This document shows positions 34,549 to 43,211 of a stretch of DNA of 64,000 bases, in pieces. The first letter of the stretch is position 1. Each line of letters opens with the position of its first letter. Under the pieces are notes generated by a model, which was given only the letters and a program-made list of their open reading frames with translations, was not told the DNA's origin and searched no databases. The stretch covers positions 62,001 to 126,000 of the forward strand of contig NZ_JABXWI010000003.1 in the NCBI RefSeq assembly GCF_014930365.1. Direction: 5' to 3'. Origin of the DNA: Streptomyces caniscabiei. Lineage in GTDB: Bacteria; Actinomycetota; Actinomycetes; Streptomycetales; Streptomycetaceae. The position numbers and the translations under genes were made by a program.

Positions 34549-37335
34549 TCAGACCGCGATCGGGCCGGTTTCGGCCACTCCCCCCAGGGTCTCCGCCTCG
34601 CCCCGCAGGCCGCGCACGAACCGGTGTCCCAGGGCGGTCAGGGAGCCGGTTCCGGCCACCGTGTCGAGGGCGTCCAGCACGGCCGTGCGCCACTTGTCCG
34701 CCTCGACGCGGGAGCGTTCGTACAGGGCCGGGCCGACACCGCCCGCACCGCGGCGGACCCTGAGCCGCCAGATGTCGGCGACCGCGAGATGGGCGTACGC
34801 GCCCTGCACGAGAGCGTCGAGCGGCCTGGCGTCGGGGCGCCACAGCACCTGGTAGCGGCGGTCGTCGAGGCCGTCGAGCAGGTCGAACATGTCGAGCATC
34901 GCGCCCAGTTTGACGTGCTGGTACTCGTGCACGATCAGCATGGCCAGATCCTCGGCCGTGCGGGGCAGCGCGATGCCGACCGCCCCGAACGCGTGCCGGG
35001 AGGTGGCGCTGACGTCGTCGCCGGACGCCGCGGGCGCGAGCGGGGTCACCGTGGTCAGTCCGGCGGCGATGCCCTGCGCGTACTCGGCGTACTGGGTCCT
35101 GATCAGTTGCCAGGCCTCCCCGAACATCGCCTCCCACCGTCGGAATTCGGCCTCGGACAGGCGGGGCAGGGGCTCGTAGCCGTAGCAGTCGCGGGCGGGG
35201 TCCAGGTCGTCCAGGGCCACTTCCAGTCCGTCGGCGGACAGCTGGCGCAGCGGCTGCCAGCGCATGCCGTCGGGGGGCTGTTCCTGGCCCAGGGTCCGCC
35301 CTTCGACGGTGAGCGCGGTGTCGGCGGCCGTCACGGTGACCGTGCCGGGGCGGCGCCCGTCCCGGCCGTCGGCGGGCAGCGACAGCCGCCCCAGGCCGGG
35401 GAGATGGATCGCCGGCCCCTCGGGCTCGTGCCGCAGCGGGACGGACAGGGTCAGGCGGCCACCGGCGCGCGCGACGGCCGACAGCGCGGCCTCGGCCGGG
35501 CGGCCCTCGGCCCGCCGTCGCACCGGCTGCCCGCACGCGAGGGCCCACACACGGAGGTACGGATCGGCCAGCAGGACGTCCAGCGCGGCGGCCGGCAGCG
35601 CCAGGATCGCCTCCCAGCCGGGCCCCGAGTCCGCCGGGCCGGCGCGTTCCGGCATCGGGCCGGCGCGTTCCGGCATCGGGCCGGCGCGTTCCGGCATCGG
35701 GCCGGGAGCCGCGTCGGCGCCCGTGCGCGCACCCGTGGCCGCAGCCGCGCCCGCACGCGCACCCGTCCCTGCGCTCGTGCTCTCGCCCGCGCCGGGACCG
35801 GCACTCGCCGGAATCGGCGCCGGCCCGGCCGTCAGTCCCGGACCGGCACCGGGGCCCGAGCCGAAGGCCGAGCCCGAGCCCGATCGCGCACCCGAACCCG
35901 AACCCGAGCCCGAACTCAAGCCCGTGCCCGGTCCGAAGCCCGGCCCGGCGGACCCCGAGCCCGGGGCGGAACCGGAACCCCCTCCCCGACCGGAACCCCC
36001 TCCCGGGCCGGCCCCCGCGTCCTGGCCGGGACCCCGCCCGGACCCCGCCCCCGTCCCCGTCCCCTGGGTGTCCGCTCGGCGGGCCGCCGCCAGCAGCGCT
36101 CTGCGCTGGCTGTTCTGTGCCGCGGCCAGGGAGCGGACGGCGGCCGCGCTGCCGTAGCCGGCGGCCAGTTCGTCGAAGTGGGTCCAGGACAGACCGTGCC
36201 AGCCGTGGCGGACGTCGGCGTCGTTGCGCTCCGTGGTCTGGACGTACTCGATGATCTTCAGCAGGTCGGCGCAGTAGACGGAGGGGTTGTCGAACCCGTT
36301 GGAGGCGCGGTGGCGATGCCCGTAGAGGCCGCCGCCGCAGACGGAGACGACGGGGCAGGCGCGGCACTGCGCGCTCAGTCCGTCGAGCCCGGCGCGGCGG
36401 GCCTGGATGCCCCGGTGCTCGGCGGCCTCCTCCAGCCGGTGGGTGGCGAGGTGCATGCCGGTCGCCGGGGCTCCCGGGTACGCCGTCTTCAGCCAGTCCG
36501 CCTGTTCGAGGGCACCGTCGGTCTCGATCACGAGCAGGTCCGAACTGCCCAGCCCCAGCGCCTCGGTGAGGCTGCCACGGCCGCGGGTCAGCCGGCTGAT
36601 GGACTCGAACATCCGGATGCGCATCGGCATGCCGTCGGCGGTCCACTGCTTGTGCACGGCGATCAGCCAGTCCGCGTAGTCGGTCTCGCCGCCGGGGCGG
36701 GGTGGCGGGAATTCCCAGGTGGCGTGCGGCAGCAGGAAGTCGACGGCGGGCGGGCGGAGCGCGGCCAGCGCCCGGTACACCTCCACCGGGTCGTTCTCGA
36801 CGTCGATCGTGCAGAGCAGCCCGCCGAAGGCGGCGCGGTGGGGCGGTGAGCCGAGCAGGCGCACCGCGCGGACCACGTCGTGGTAGGAGCCGGAGCCGTC
36901 CCGTCTGATCCGGTGGCGGTCGTTGGACGCCTCGTCGCCGTCGAGCGAGACGCTGGTGACGATGGACTCGTCGACGAGCATCGCGCAGAACTCGTCGTCC
37001 AGGCGCAGCCCGTTGGTCTGCATGCGCAGGTCGAGTTCGGCCACGCCGTGCAGCGCGGAGCGGAGTGCGCGGGCGAAGCCGCGCAGGCGTTCCCGCCCGG
37101 CGAGCAGGGGCTCACCGCCGTGCAGCACGACGTGTACGCGGGTGAGGCGGTGCGCGGTCGCGTGTTCGGCGATCCGCGCGGCCGCACGACGGAACGTCTC
37201 CTGGGACATCGTCACCGGCCGCCCGCGCCAGCTCTGGTCGGCGTGCTGGTAGACGTAGCAGTGGTCACAGGCCAGATCGCACCGGCTGTGCACCTTGATC
37301 ACAAACTGGCGGAAGGGCCGCGCCGCCACCGTCAC
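34549..37335 (-). CDS. fxsB: FxsB radical SAM/SPASM cyclophane maturase fused to an HExxH domain
   Basis: A 928-aa RiPP maturase. The radical SAM core (1-310) has the cluster motif C19-x3-C23-x2-C26. A SPASM-type region follows with C324, C327, C333 and C355. FxsB enzymes join the Phe ring to the Ser beta-carbon in the FxS motif of the precursor. Residues about 422-570 are a Gly/Ser/Ala/Pro linker containing three exact M-P-E-R-A-G-P repeats. The C-terminal part (about 575-928) is the HExxH module with an intact H803-E-Y-Q-H807 and a possible third ligand at H849. As I recall, most FxsB extensions have lost this motif, while related stand-alone proteins are alpha-ketoglutarate-dependent peptide beta-hydroxylases. 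GAGGGA precedes the GTG start, 33 nt after fxsA. Confidence 0.93.
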   Translation of the reverse strand: MTVAARPFRQFVIKVHSRCDLACDHCYVYQHADQSWRGRPVTMSQETFRRAAARIAEHATAHRLTRVHVVLHGGEPLLAGRERLRGFARALRSALHGVAELDLRMQTNGLRLDDEFCAMLVDESIVTSVSLDGDEASNDRHRIRRDGSGSYHDVVRAVRLLGSPPHRAAFGGLLCTIDVENDPVEVYRALAALRPPAVDFLLPHATWEFPPPRPGGETDYADWLIAVHKQWTADGMPMRIRMFESISRLTRGRGSLTEALGLGSSDLLVIETDGALEQADWLKTAYPGAPATGMHLATHRLEEAAEHRGIQARRAGLDGLSAQCRACPVVSVCGGGLYGHRHRASNGFDNPSVYCADLLKIIEYVQTTERNDADVRHGWHGLSWTHFDELAAGYGSAAAVRSLAAAQNSQRRALLAAARRADTQGTGTGAGSGRGPGQDAGAGPGGGSGRGGGSGSAPGSGSAGPGFGPGTGLSSGSGSGSGARSGSGSAFGSGPGAGPGLTAGPAPIPASAGPGAGESTSAGTGARAGAAAATGARTGADAAPGPMPERAGPMPERAGPMPERAGPADSGPGWEAILALPAAALDVLLADPYLRVWALACGQPVRRRAEGRPAEAALSAVARAGGRLTLSVPLRHEPEGPAIHLPGLGRLSLPADGRDGRRPGTVTVTAADTALTVEGRTLGQEQPPDGMRWQPLRQLSADGLEVALDDLDPARDCYGYEPLPRLSEAEFRRWEAMFGEAWQLIRTQYAEYAQGIAAGLTTVTPLAPAASGDDVSATSRHAFGAVGIALPRTAEDLAMLIVHEYQHVKLGAMLDMFDLLDGLDDRRYQVLWRPDARPLDALVQGAYAHLAVADIWRLRVRRGAGGVGPALYERSRVEADKWRTAVLDALDTVAGTGSLTALGHRFVRGLRGEAETLGGVAETGPIAV
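35641..35703. repeat. Three perfect 21-bp tandem repeats within fxsB
   Basis: The unit GGCGCGTTCCGGCATCGGGC plus one C occurs three times without a mismatch and stays in frame, encoding M-P-E-R-A-G-P (residues 547-567) on the minus strand just before the HExxH module. Confidence 0.9.
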
Positions 37336-37368
37336 CGGGACGATCCCTCGTCGTTCCGGCCAGGCCGG

Positions 37369-37524
37369 TCAGAGCGACGACTGGAAGGCGGCCACCGGCT
37401 CTCCGCCACCTGCGAGCATCCTTGCCATTGCCGATTCCTGAGCGGACTCGGGCACCTCGTCGAGCGAAGTGTCGTGCAGATCCCTGACGACGCTCGTGGC
37501 GAAGGGCTGCTCGTACCTGTCCAT
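37369..37524 (-). CDS. fxsA: FxSxx-COOH RiPP precursor peptide FxsA
   Basis: A 51-aa precursor ending A-A-F47-Q48-S49-S50-L51, an exact F-x-S-x-x terminus. The leader is acidic and helical (S-V-V-R-D-L-H-D-T-S-L-D-E-V-P-E-S), followed by a Gly-rich turn before the core. By analogy with characterised members of the family, the product would carry a three-residue cyclophane between Phe47 and Ser49. GAGGAG at about 8 nt before the ATG supports the start. It lies 33 nt ahead of fxsB on the same strand. The mature cut site and any second modification by the HExxH domain are unknown. Only one precursor is present. Confidence 0.93.
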   Translation of the reverse strand: MDRYEQPFATSVVRDLHDTSLDEVPESAQESAMARMLAGGGEPVAAFQSSL

Positions 37525-37564
37525 AGGCGTCTCCTCGGGCGTACGGCTCCGGGCGGCACACCTC

Positions 37565-37593
37565 ATAGTGACGGCCGGGTAACCGAACAGCAA
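37565..37593 (-). promoter_or_regulatory. Candidate fxsA operon promoter
   Basis: On the minus strand TTGCTG (complement of 37588-37593) is spaced 17 nt from CACTAT (complement of 37565-37570), about 40 nt upstream of the fxsA ATG. Both boxes are imperfect. Further upstream (37616-37648) are two near-identical copies of CGCTGACCGGCGAG that might be a terminator remnant of fxs or of the upstream gene. Confidence 0.35.
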
Positions 37594-37714
37594 GGCGATC
37601 GCCAGCCAAGTACGCTGACCGGCGAGAAGTCGTTCGCCGACCGGCGAGGGGCTCCGTGTGAAGCGCCCTCGCCGTGTCGTCGGCCGCGTGGCCGCCCACG
37701 AGGAGCGGCCGGGG

Positions 37715-38614
37715 TCAGGCGGCCCCGTCCTTCGCGGAGGCCGCGGGTGCGGTGAGGTCGTCCTCCTCGGGGAGTTCCTCGACGTCGACGCCGCGAACCT
37801 GGGCCAACTCGTGCTTGAGCGCCGCGAGTTCCGTACCGCCGGCCATGTGGTTGGTGAGTTCTTCGAGGCTGACCCGGTCGCGGGCGGCACTGAGTTCGAG
37901 GGTGCCGAGGCGCAGGACGCTGAAGTGGTCGCCGACCATGTAGGCGTGGTGGGGGTTGTGGGTGATGAAGATGACGCCCAGGCCGCGGTCGCGGGCGGCG
38001 GCGATGTACTTCAGCACCACGCCGGACTGCTTCACACCGAGCGCCGCGGTGGGCTCGTCCAGGATCAGCACCCGGGCGCCGAAGTAGACGGCGCGGGCGA
38101 TGGCGACGCACTGGCGCTGGCCGCCGGAGAGGGTGCCGATGGGCTGGTCGAGGTCGTCCAGGACGATGCCCATGTTGCGCAGTTCGGTGTCCGCGGTCTC
38201 CTTCATCCGGGCGATGTCCAGGCGCCGGACGGGCCAGGGGCCCTTGGTGAACTCGGAGCCGAGGAAGAAGTTGCGCCAGACCGGCATCAGCGGGACCGTC
38301 GCCAGGTCCTGGTAGACGGTGGCGATACCGGCGTCCAGGGCCTCGCGCGGGGTGGTGAAGCGCACCGGCTCGCCGTCGACGAGGACCTCGCCCTCGGTGT
38401 GCTGGTGCAGACCCGAGATGATCTTGATCAGGGTGGACTTGCCGGCGCCGTTGTCGCCCAGGACGCAGGTGACACGGCCGGGGTGGACGGCCAGGTTCAC
38501 ACCGTGCAGGGCGCGGACGTTGCCGTAGGCCTTGCCGGTGTTCCGCAGCTCGACCACGGGGGCCTCGCCCGCGCCCGAGGTCGCGGGGGTGGTGGTTTCG
38601 TTGCTGGTGGTCAC
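37715..38614 (-). CDS. Sugar ABC transporter ATP-binding protein
   Basis: A 299-aa single ABC ATPase. Walker A is [10 protein letters not shown], the signature is L-S-G-G-Q-R-Q and Walker [16 protein letters not shown]2 systems (ribose, galactose, inositol) usually have two fused ATPases of about 500 aa, so this half-size, single-domain form is of the shorter FrcA-like type. GGAGG precedes the GTG at 38614. It follows the permease gene by 8 nt, forming an operon with the permease and binding protein. The acidic C-terminal tail (E-E-L-P-E-E-D-D-L) is unremarkable. Confidence 0.92.
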   Translation of the reverse strand: MTTSNETTTPATSGAGEAPVVELRNTGKAYGNVRALHGVNLAVHPGRVTCVLGDNGAGKSTLIKIISGLHQHTEGEVLVDGEPVRFTTPREALDAGIATVYQDLATVPLMPVWRNFFLGSEFTKGPWPVRRLDIARMKETADTELRNMGIVLDDLDQPIGTLSGGQRQCVAIARAVYFGARVLILDEPTAALGVKQSGVVLKYIAAARDRGLGVIFITHNPHHAYMVGDHFSVLRLGTLELSAARDRVSLEELTNHMAGGTELAALKHELAQVRGVDVEELPEEDDLTAPAASAKDGAA

Positions 38615-38622
38615 GGGGTGGT

Positions 38623-39699
38623 TCACCTCCGGGTGGCCTGGCTGCGGACCCACAGATTGACGAGGGCGGCGATCAGGAGCATCACGCCGAGGAAGGCCTT
38701 GAACCAGTCGGGGTTCCAGTTGGCGTAGACGATGCCCTGGGAGACCATGCCGAAGATGAAGGCACCGATCACCGGGCCGACCGCCGAGCCGTAGCCGCCG
38801 GTCAGCAGGCACCCGCCGATCACCGCGGCGATGATGTACAGGAACTCGTTGCCCACGCCCTCACCGGACTGCACCGTGTTGAACGAGAACAGCAGGTGCA
38901 TGCCGACGAACCAGGCACCCGCGCCGACCCCCATGAACAGGGCGACCTTGGTGAAGTTCACGGGCACGCCGACGGCCCGCGCACTGTCCTTGTTGCCGCC
39001 GACCGCGAAGATCCAGTTGCCGAACTTGGTGCGCAGCAGCAGCCAGGTCGCGATCGCCGCGAACGCCAGCCAGTAGAAGACCGTGATCTTGACCTCGACG
39101 CCGCCGATGCCGACCTCGGAGGCGAAGACGCTCTTGGCCTGGTCGAAGCCGTCCATGTCGCTGATGGAGTCGGACGCCACGTTGCCGGTGAAGATCTTCG
39201 TCACCGCCAGGTTCGAGCCCTGGAGGATCAGGAACGACCCGAGCGTGACGAGGAAGCTGGGCAGCCCGGTCTTGATCAGCAGCCAGCCGTTGAACGCGCC
39301 CACCGCCAGCGACGCGATCAGCGCGACGATCACGCCGGTCCACACGTTCACCGACAGCTGGAAGCTGAGGATCGCTGCGGTCAGGGCGGAGGTGGTGACC
39401 GCGACACCGGCGGACAGGTCGAACTCGCCGCCGATCATCAGCAGGGCCACCGGGATCGCCATGATGCCCATGACGGAGGCCTGGTAGAGCACGGTCGCCA
39501 GCGAACTGGCCTCCCGGAAGGACGGGGCCACCGAGAAGAAGAAGATGTACACCCCGATCGCGGCGATCAGCGCGCCGACCTCCGGGCGGGCCAGCAGCCG
39601 CCGTCCGAGCGAGCGCTGCACGGTGCGCCCGTCCTTCTGTGTGCCGGCCGGCGGAGCCGGCGGCGAGGAACTCGCCGCCGGAGCCGTTGCTTGGGTCAT
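38623..39699 (-). CDS. Sugar ABC transporter permease (CUT2 type)
   Basis: A 358-aa permease of the RbsC/FrcC family with about ten helices starting near residue 42. The conserved G-G-E-F-D-L-S-A-G region (about 90-98) and [12 protein letters not shown] (about 233-244) identify the family. It is the membrane channel for the adjacent binding protein, with the ATPase gene just downstream. The gap to the binding-protein gene is only 5 nt, so translation is probably coupled. Confidence 0.94.
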   Translation of the reverse strand: MTQATAPAASSSPPAPPAGTQKDGRTVQRSLGRRLLARPEVGALIAAIGVYIFFFSVAPSFREASSLATVLYQASVMGIMAIPVALLMIGGEFDLSAGVAVTTSALTAAILSFQLSVNVWTGVIVALIASLAVGAFNGWLLIKTGLPSFLVTLGSFLILQGSNLAVTKIFTGNVASDSISDMDGFDQAKSVFASEVGIGGVEVKITVFYWLAFAAIATWLLLRTKFGNWIFAVGGNKDSARAVGVPVNFTKVALFMGVGAGAWFVGMHLLFSFNTVQSGEGVGNEFLYIIAAVIGGCLLTGGYGSAVGPVIGAFIFGMVSQGIVYANWNPDWFKAFLGVMLLIAALVNLWVRSQATRR

Positions 39700-39704
39700 T
39701 CAGA

Positions 39705-40721
39705 TCACCGGGTGCCCTTCGCGGCGAACTCGGCGATCTTGTCGACGTTCTTCTTGTCGACGAACGCGGGGCCGGTCAGCACCGCTTCCTCGCCACCGCC
39801 GCTGTAGTTGCCGTTGTTCTTGTAGAGCCACATCGAGTCCACGGCCAGGTAGCCCTGCAGATACGGCTGCTGGTCCACCGCGAACTGGATGTCGCCGCTC
39901 TTGATCGAGTCCGTCAGCTCCTTGTTCAGGTCGAAGGTGGCGACCTTCGCCTTGCTCCCGGCGTCCGCGACCGACTGGACCGCGGTCAGGGCGTAGGGGG
40001 CACCGAGGGCGACCACGTAGTCGATGGCGGTGTCCTGCTTGAGCTTGGCGGTGATGGTCGACTTCACGGACGGCATGTCGGTGCCCGTGACGTTGAGGAC
40101 CTCGGTGTCGCCCTCGAAGGTCTTCTTCACGCCCGCGCAGCGCTGCTCCAGGCCCACGTTGCCCTGCTCCTGCACGACACAGACGGCCTTCTTCGCGCCG
40201 ACGTCGTTCAACCGCTTGCCGAACGCCTCGCCCGCCACGCTCTCGTCCTGCCCGAAGAAGGACATCAGACCGAGGTTCTGCCAGTCGCTCAGACCGGAGT
40301 TGAGGCCGACGACCGGGATGCCCGCCTTCGTCGCCTTTGCCACGACGTCCTTCATCGCGTCGGGCTTGGCGAGGGTGATCGCGATGCCGTCGACCTTCTG
40401 GTCGATCGCGTTCTGCACCAGGTTGGCCTGGTTGCCGGCGTTCGGGTCCGCCGAGTAGATCAGCTCGATGTTGTCCTTGTCGGCCGCCGCCTGGGCGCCC
40501 TTGCGGACGATGTCCCAGAAGGTGTCCCCGGGGGCCTGGTGGGTGACCAGAGCGACCTTCATCCGGGGCGTGTCGGCCTTGCCCGCGGAGGCGTTCGACC
40601 CGCCCTCCTCGGCCTTCTTCCCGCCGGAGTCGCTGGAGCAGCCGGCTATCAGCAGCGCGGAAGCCGCGGCCATGGCGATGAAGGGGGCCACTCTGCGTGA
40701 GCGGGAGTACGTGCGGTCCAT
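39705..40721 (-). CDS. Sugar ABC transporter substrate-binding lipoprotein, probably for inositol
   Basis: A 338-aa periplasmic-binding-protein-like lipoprotein. The signal ends in the lipobox L-I-A-G-C, followed by a Ser/Gly/Lys linker and a type-I binding fold (K-V-A-L-V-T-H-Q...D-T-F-W-D). It is the first gene of the importer operon, divergent from iolC. The shared regulatory region and iol neighbours suggest myo-inositol or a related cyclitol as substrate. This is inference from context, since the binding pocket does not reveal it. AGGAAAG precedes the ATG. Confidence 0.9.
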   Translation of the reverse strand: MDRTYSRSRRVAPFIAMAAASALLIAGCSSDSGGKKAEEGGSNASAGKADTPRMKVALVTHQAPGDTFWDIVRKGAQAAADKDNIELIYSADPNAGNQANLVQNAIDQKVDGIAITLAKPDAMKDVVAKATKAGIPVVGLNSGLSDWQNLGLMSFFGQDESVAGEAFGKRLNDVGAKKAVCVVQEQGNVGLEQRCAGVKKTFEGDTEVLNVTGTDMPSVKSTITAKLKQDTAIDYVVALGAPYALTAVQSVADAGSKAKVATFDLNKELTDSIKSGDIQFAVDQQPYLQGYLAVDSMWLYKNNGNYSGGGEEAVLTGPAFVDKKNVDKIAEFAAKGTR

Positions 40722-40856
40722 CTTTCCTGCACCTCACTGTGCGACAGGGGGAAAGGGAACGGGACAGCGTCGGGCGGACTGCCCGCGCGGGCCCGGACGT
40801 TCGAAGTCCGGATCATTGTGCCGGTAGGCCGGCTGCGCTGTTTCGTTGGGACGGGA

Positions 40857-40885
40857 TACAAACCCCTGACGGACCCCCCTGTCAA
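40857..40885 (-). promoter_or_regulatory. Importer operon promoter
   Basis: Minus-strand TTGACA (complement of 40880-40885) and TTGTAT (complement of 40857-40862) with an exact 17-nt spacer. The -35 box is inside the first TGTC-AA-GACT operator half-palindrome, so a repressor there would shut the importer off. Confidence 0.65.
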
Positions 40886-40932
40886 GACTTTGTTAAGACA
40901 TCATTTCAGAAGCAGGTCAGGATGTCAGTACA
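40880..40932. promoter_or_regulatory. Three TGTCnnGACA-like operator sites
   Basis: TGTCAAGACT (40880-40889), TGTTAAGACA (40891-40900) and TGTCAGTACA (40923-40932). The first two are 11 bp apart, on one face of the helix. Each differs by one or two bases from TGTCAGGACA, which lies upstream of the gntR-type gene at 45193, so that regulator is the natural candidate to bind here. Confidence 0.5.
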
Positions 40933-40937
40933 AACTC

Positions 40938-40966
40938 TTGACACCGGGTCGGTTCGGGCCCTAAAT
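40938..40966 (+). promoter_or_regulatory. iolC promoter
   Basis: TTGACA (40938-40943), a 17-nt spacer and CTAAAT (40961-40966), about 90 nt upstream of the iolC ATG. The region 40722-41054 otherwise holds only the divergent importer promoter and the operators. Confidence 0.6.
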
Positions 40967-41054
40967 CTGGGATACATCCGGACCCGAGCACACGCATCCC
41001 CGCGCGCCGCGGGTCTCCGGTGGCCCGCATCCCCCCACCCGAGGAGCGACGCGC

Positions 41055-42014
41055 ATGCCCGAGCCCGCCGAATCCTTCGATCTGATCACGATGGGTCGTA
41101 TCGGAATCGATCTCTATCCGTTGCAGACCGGCGTCCCACTCGCGCGTGTCGAGTCCTTCGGAAAGTTCCTCGGCGGATCGGCCGCCAATGTCGCGGTGGC
41201 CGCCGCACGGCTCGGCAACGCGACCGCGGTGATCACCCGGACCGGCGACGACCCCTTCGGCACGTTCCTGCACGAGGCGCTCGAGGAGTTCGGCGTCGAC
41301 GACCGGTTCGTCACGCCCGTCGCGGAGTACCCGACCCCTGTCACGTTCTGCGAGATCTTCCCGCCGGACGACTTCCCGCTCTACTTCTACCGCCGCCCGA
41401 AGGCCCCCGACCTGGAGATCCGCACCGAAGAGCTGGACTGCTTCGCCATCCGCGCGGCCCGGGTCTTCTGGATCACCGGCACCGGCCTGAGCGAGGAACC
41501 GAGCCGCTCGGCGACGCTCGCCGCGCTCAAGGCCCGTGGCCGGTCCGGCATCACCGTCTTCGACCTCGACTGGCGGCCCATGTTCTGGGACGACCCCGAG
41601 ACGGCCCGGCCGTACTACGCCGAGGCGCTGCGCCACGCGACGGTGGCCGTCGGCAACCTCGACGAGTGCGAGGTGGCGACGGGCGTACGGGAGCCGCGGG
41701 CGTGCGCGGAGGCGTTGCTGGAGGCGGGGGTGGAGCTGGCCGTGGTGAAGCAGGGCCCCAAGGGGGTCCTCGCCGTCCACCGCGACGGCACGGTGGCGGA
41801 GGTGCCGCCGGTGCCGGTGGAGGTGGTGAACGGGCTGGGCGCGGGGGACGCGTTCGGGGGGTCGCTCTGCCACGGGCTGCTGCGGGGCTGGGACCTGGAA
41901 CGGATGATGCGCCACGCGAACGCGGCGGGGGCGATCGTGGCGTCGCGTCTCGCCTGTTCTTCGGCGATGCCGACGGAGGGGGAGGTGGGGGCGTTGTTGA
42001 GCGGTGGGGGGTGA
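41055..42014 (+). CDS. iolC: 5-dehydro-2-deoxygluconokinase (IolC), PfkB family
   Basis: A 319-aa sugar kinase of the inositol pathway, which phosphorylates 5-dehydro-2-deoxy-D-gluconate. The N-terminal PfkB signature is G-K-F-L-G-G-S-A-A-N-V-A-V-A-A-A-R-L-G, and the C-terminal one is N-G-L-G-A-G-D-A-F-G-G-S with the catalytic Asp. G-R-I-G-I-D-L-Y-P near residue 15 is typical of IolC. GAGGAG at 41041-41046 supports the ATG. It starts the iol run, followed after a repeat element by the aldolase-like gene and iolD. Confidence 0.92.
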   Translation: MPEPAESFDLITMGRIGIDLYPLQTGVPLARVESFGKFLGGSAANVAVAAARLGNATAVITRTGDDPFGTFLHEALEEFGVDDRFVTPVAEYPTPVTFCEIFPPDDFPLYFYRRPKAPDLEIRTEELDCFAIRAARVFWITGTGLSEEPSRSATLAALKARGRSGITVFDLDWRPMFWDDPETARPYYAEALRHATVAVGNLDECEVATGVREPRACAEALLEAGVELAVVKQGPKGVLAVHRDGTVAEVPPVPVEVVNGLGAGDAFGGSLCHGLLRGWDLERMMRHANAAGAIVASRLACSSAMPTEGEVGALLSGGG

Positions 42015-42036
42015 GGGGGTGGTGGGGTGCGTCGTC

Positions 42037-42227
42037 GGGTGCGTCGTCGGGTGCGGGTGAGTGGGGGCTGGTCGCGCAGTTCCCCGCGCCCCTGAAAAGC
42101 AGGGGCTGCGCCCCGTGCTTTTCAGGCCCGCAGGGCCGTGGTCTTTCAGGCCCGCAGGGGCCTGGTCTTTCAGGGGCGCGGGGAACTGCGCGAGAAGCCC
42201 CACCCACCCGCACCCGGCGACGCACCC
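42037..42227. repeat. Nested inverted-repeat element, copy 2
   Basis: Inner arms TCGCGCAGTTCCCCGCGCCC... (42073-42098) and their complement (42168-42193) are a near-perfect match to copy 1 at 17141-17345. Outer arms at 42037-42057 and 42207-42227 pair with one mismatch. The loop carries its own hairpin (about 42095-42122) and a 24-bp unit repeated twice (about 42120-42167). It starts 23 nt after the iolC stop and separates iolC from the next gene, so it may attenuate transcription inside the cluster. Confidence 0.85.
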
Positions 42228-42285
42228 CAACCAGCCACCCCTTTCCCCGACCCCGACCCCGCCCCCGACGCCCCCGGAGCCCCAC

Positions 42286-43164
42286 TTGACCATCCGCATC
42301 CCCGACCTCCCCACCCTCCGCGCCCGGCACCCCGAATCCGTCGCCGAAGCCGCCGCGCGCCGCTCCCGCCGCCCCCTCGTCGGCGACACCGGCCGTCTGA
42401 TGATCGTCGCCGCCGACCACCCCGCCCGCGGAGCGCTCCGCGTCGGCGACCGCCCCCTCGCCATGGCCGACCGCGCCGACCTCCTGGAACGGCTCTGCAC
42501 GGCCCTGTCCCGCCCCGGCGTGGACGGCGTGCTCGCCACCGCCGACATCCTGGAGGACCTGCTGCTCCTGGGCGCCCTGGAAGGCAAGGTCGTCATGGGC
42601 TCCCTCAACCGCGGCGGGCTCGCCGGCGCCTCGTTCGAGATGGACGACCGCTTCACCGGCCACCGCCCCGAGGACATCGAGCGGCTCCGTTTCGACGCCG
42701 GCAAACTCCTGCTGCGCATCGACCACGACGACCCCGGTTCCCTGCGCACCCTGTACTCCACGGCCCGGGCGGTCGACGACATGGCGGCGCGCCGACTGCC
42801 GCTGTTCGTCGAGCCGTTCCTCTCCCGCCGGGTGGACGGCAGGGTCCGCAACGACCTGAGTGCCGATGCCGTGACCCGTTCCATCGCCATCGCGGCCGGT
42901 CTCGGCGGCACCTCCGCGTACACCTGGCTGAAGCTGCCGGTCACCGACGACCCCGACGCGATGGGCGAGGTGCTGGAGACGTCCACCCTGCCGACCGTGC
43001 TGCTGGGCGGCGAAGTGGGCAAGGATCAGGAGGGCGCGTACGAGAAGTGGCGCAAGGCCCTGCGGCTGCCCACGGTCCAGGGCCTGGTCGTCGGCCGCTC
43101 CCTGCTCTACCCCGCCGAGGGCGACGTGGAGACCGCGGTCGACACGGCGGTCGGACTGCTCTGA
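42286..43164 (+). CDS. Cgl0159-type (beta/alpha)8 aldolase-like protein of the iol cluster
   Basis: A 292-aa class I aldolase-like TIM barrel. A-A-D-H-P-A-R-G-A-L (about 45-54) and the late strand P-T-V-L-L-G-G-E-V-G-K match the Cgl0159-like proteins found in actinobacterial inositol clusters, distantly related to DeoC/LacD aldolases. Tyr/Trp-Leu-Lys in Y-T-W-L-K-L-P may provide the Schiff-base Lys. It could split 2-deoxy-5-keto-gluconate 6-phosphate (the IolJ step). The best start is TTG 42286, six nt after GGAG; no ATG or GTG gives a better N-terminus. It lies 47 nt ahead of iolD. Confidence 0.82.
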   Translation: MTIRIPDLPTLRARHPESVAEAAARRSRRPLVGDTGRLMIVAADHPARGALRVGDRPLAMADRADLLERLCTALSRPGVDGVLATADILEDLLLLGALEGKVVMGSLNRGGLAGASFEMDDRFTGHRPEDIERLRFDAGKLLLRIDHDDPGSLRTLYSTARAVDDMAARRLPLFVEPFLSRRVDGRVRNDLSADAVTRSIAIAAGLGGTSAYTWLKLPVTDDPDAMGEVLETSTLPTVLLGGEVGKDQEGAYEKWRKALRLPTVQGLVVGRSLLYPAEGDVETAVDTAVGLL

Positions 43165-43211
43165 GCCCGCCCCGCACACCAACCACCACCACCCCAACCC
43201 GTGAGGTCCCG

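Noticed and set aside
35590..36080. Assembly artefact or two separate genes instead of one FxsB fusion
   Set aside because: The frame is open throughout with no internal start having a ribosome binding site at the HExxH part, and codon usage is continuous. Low complexity alone is not evidence of an error.
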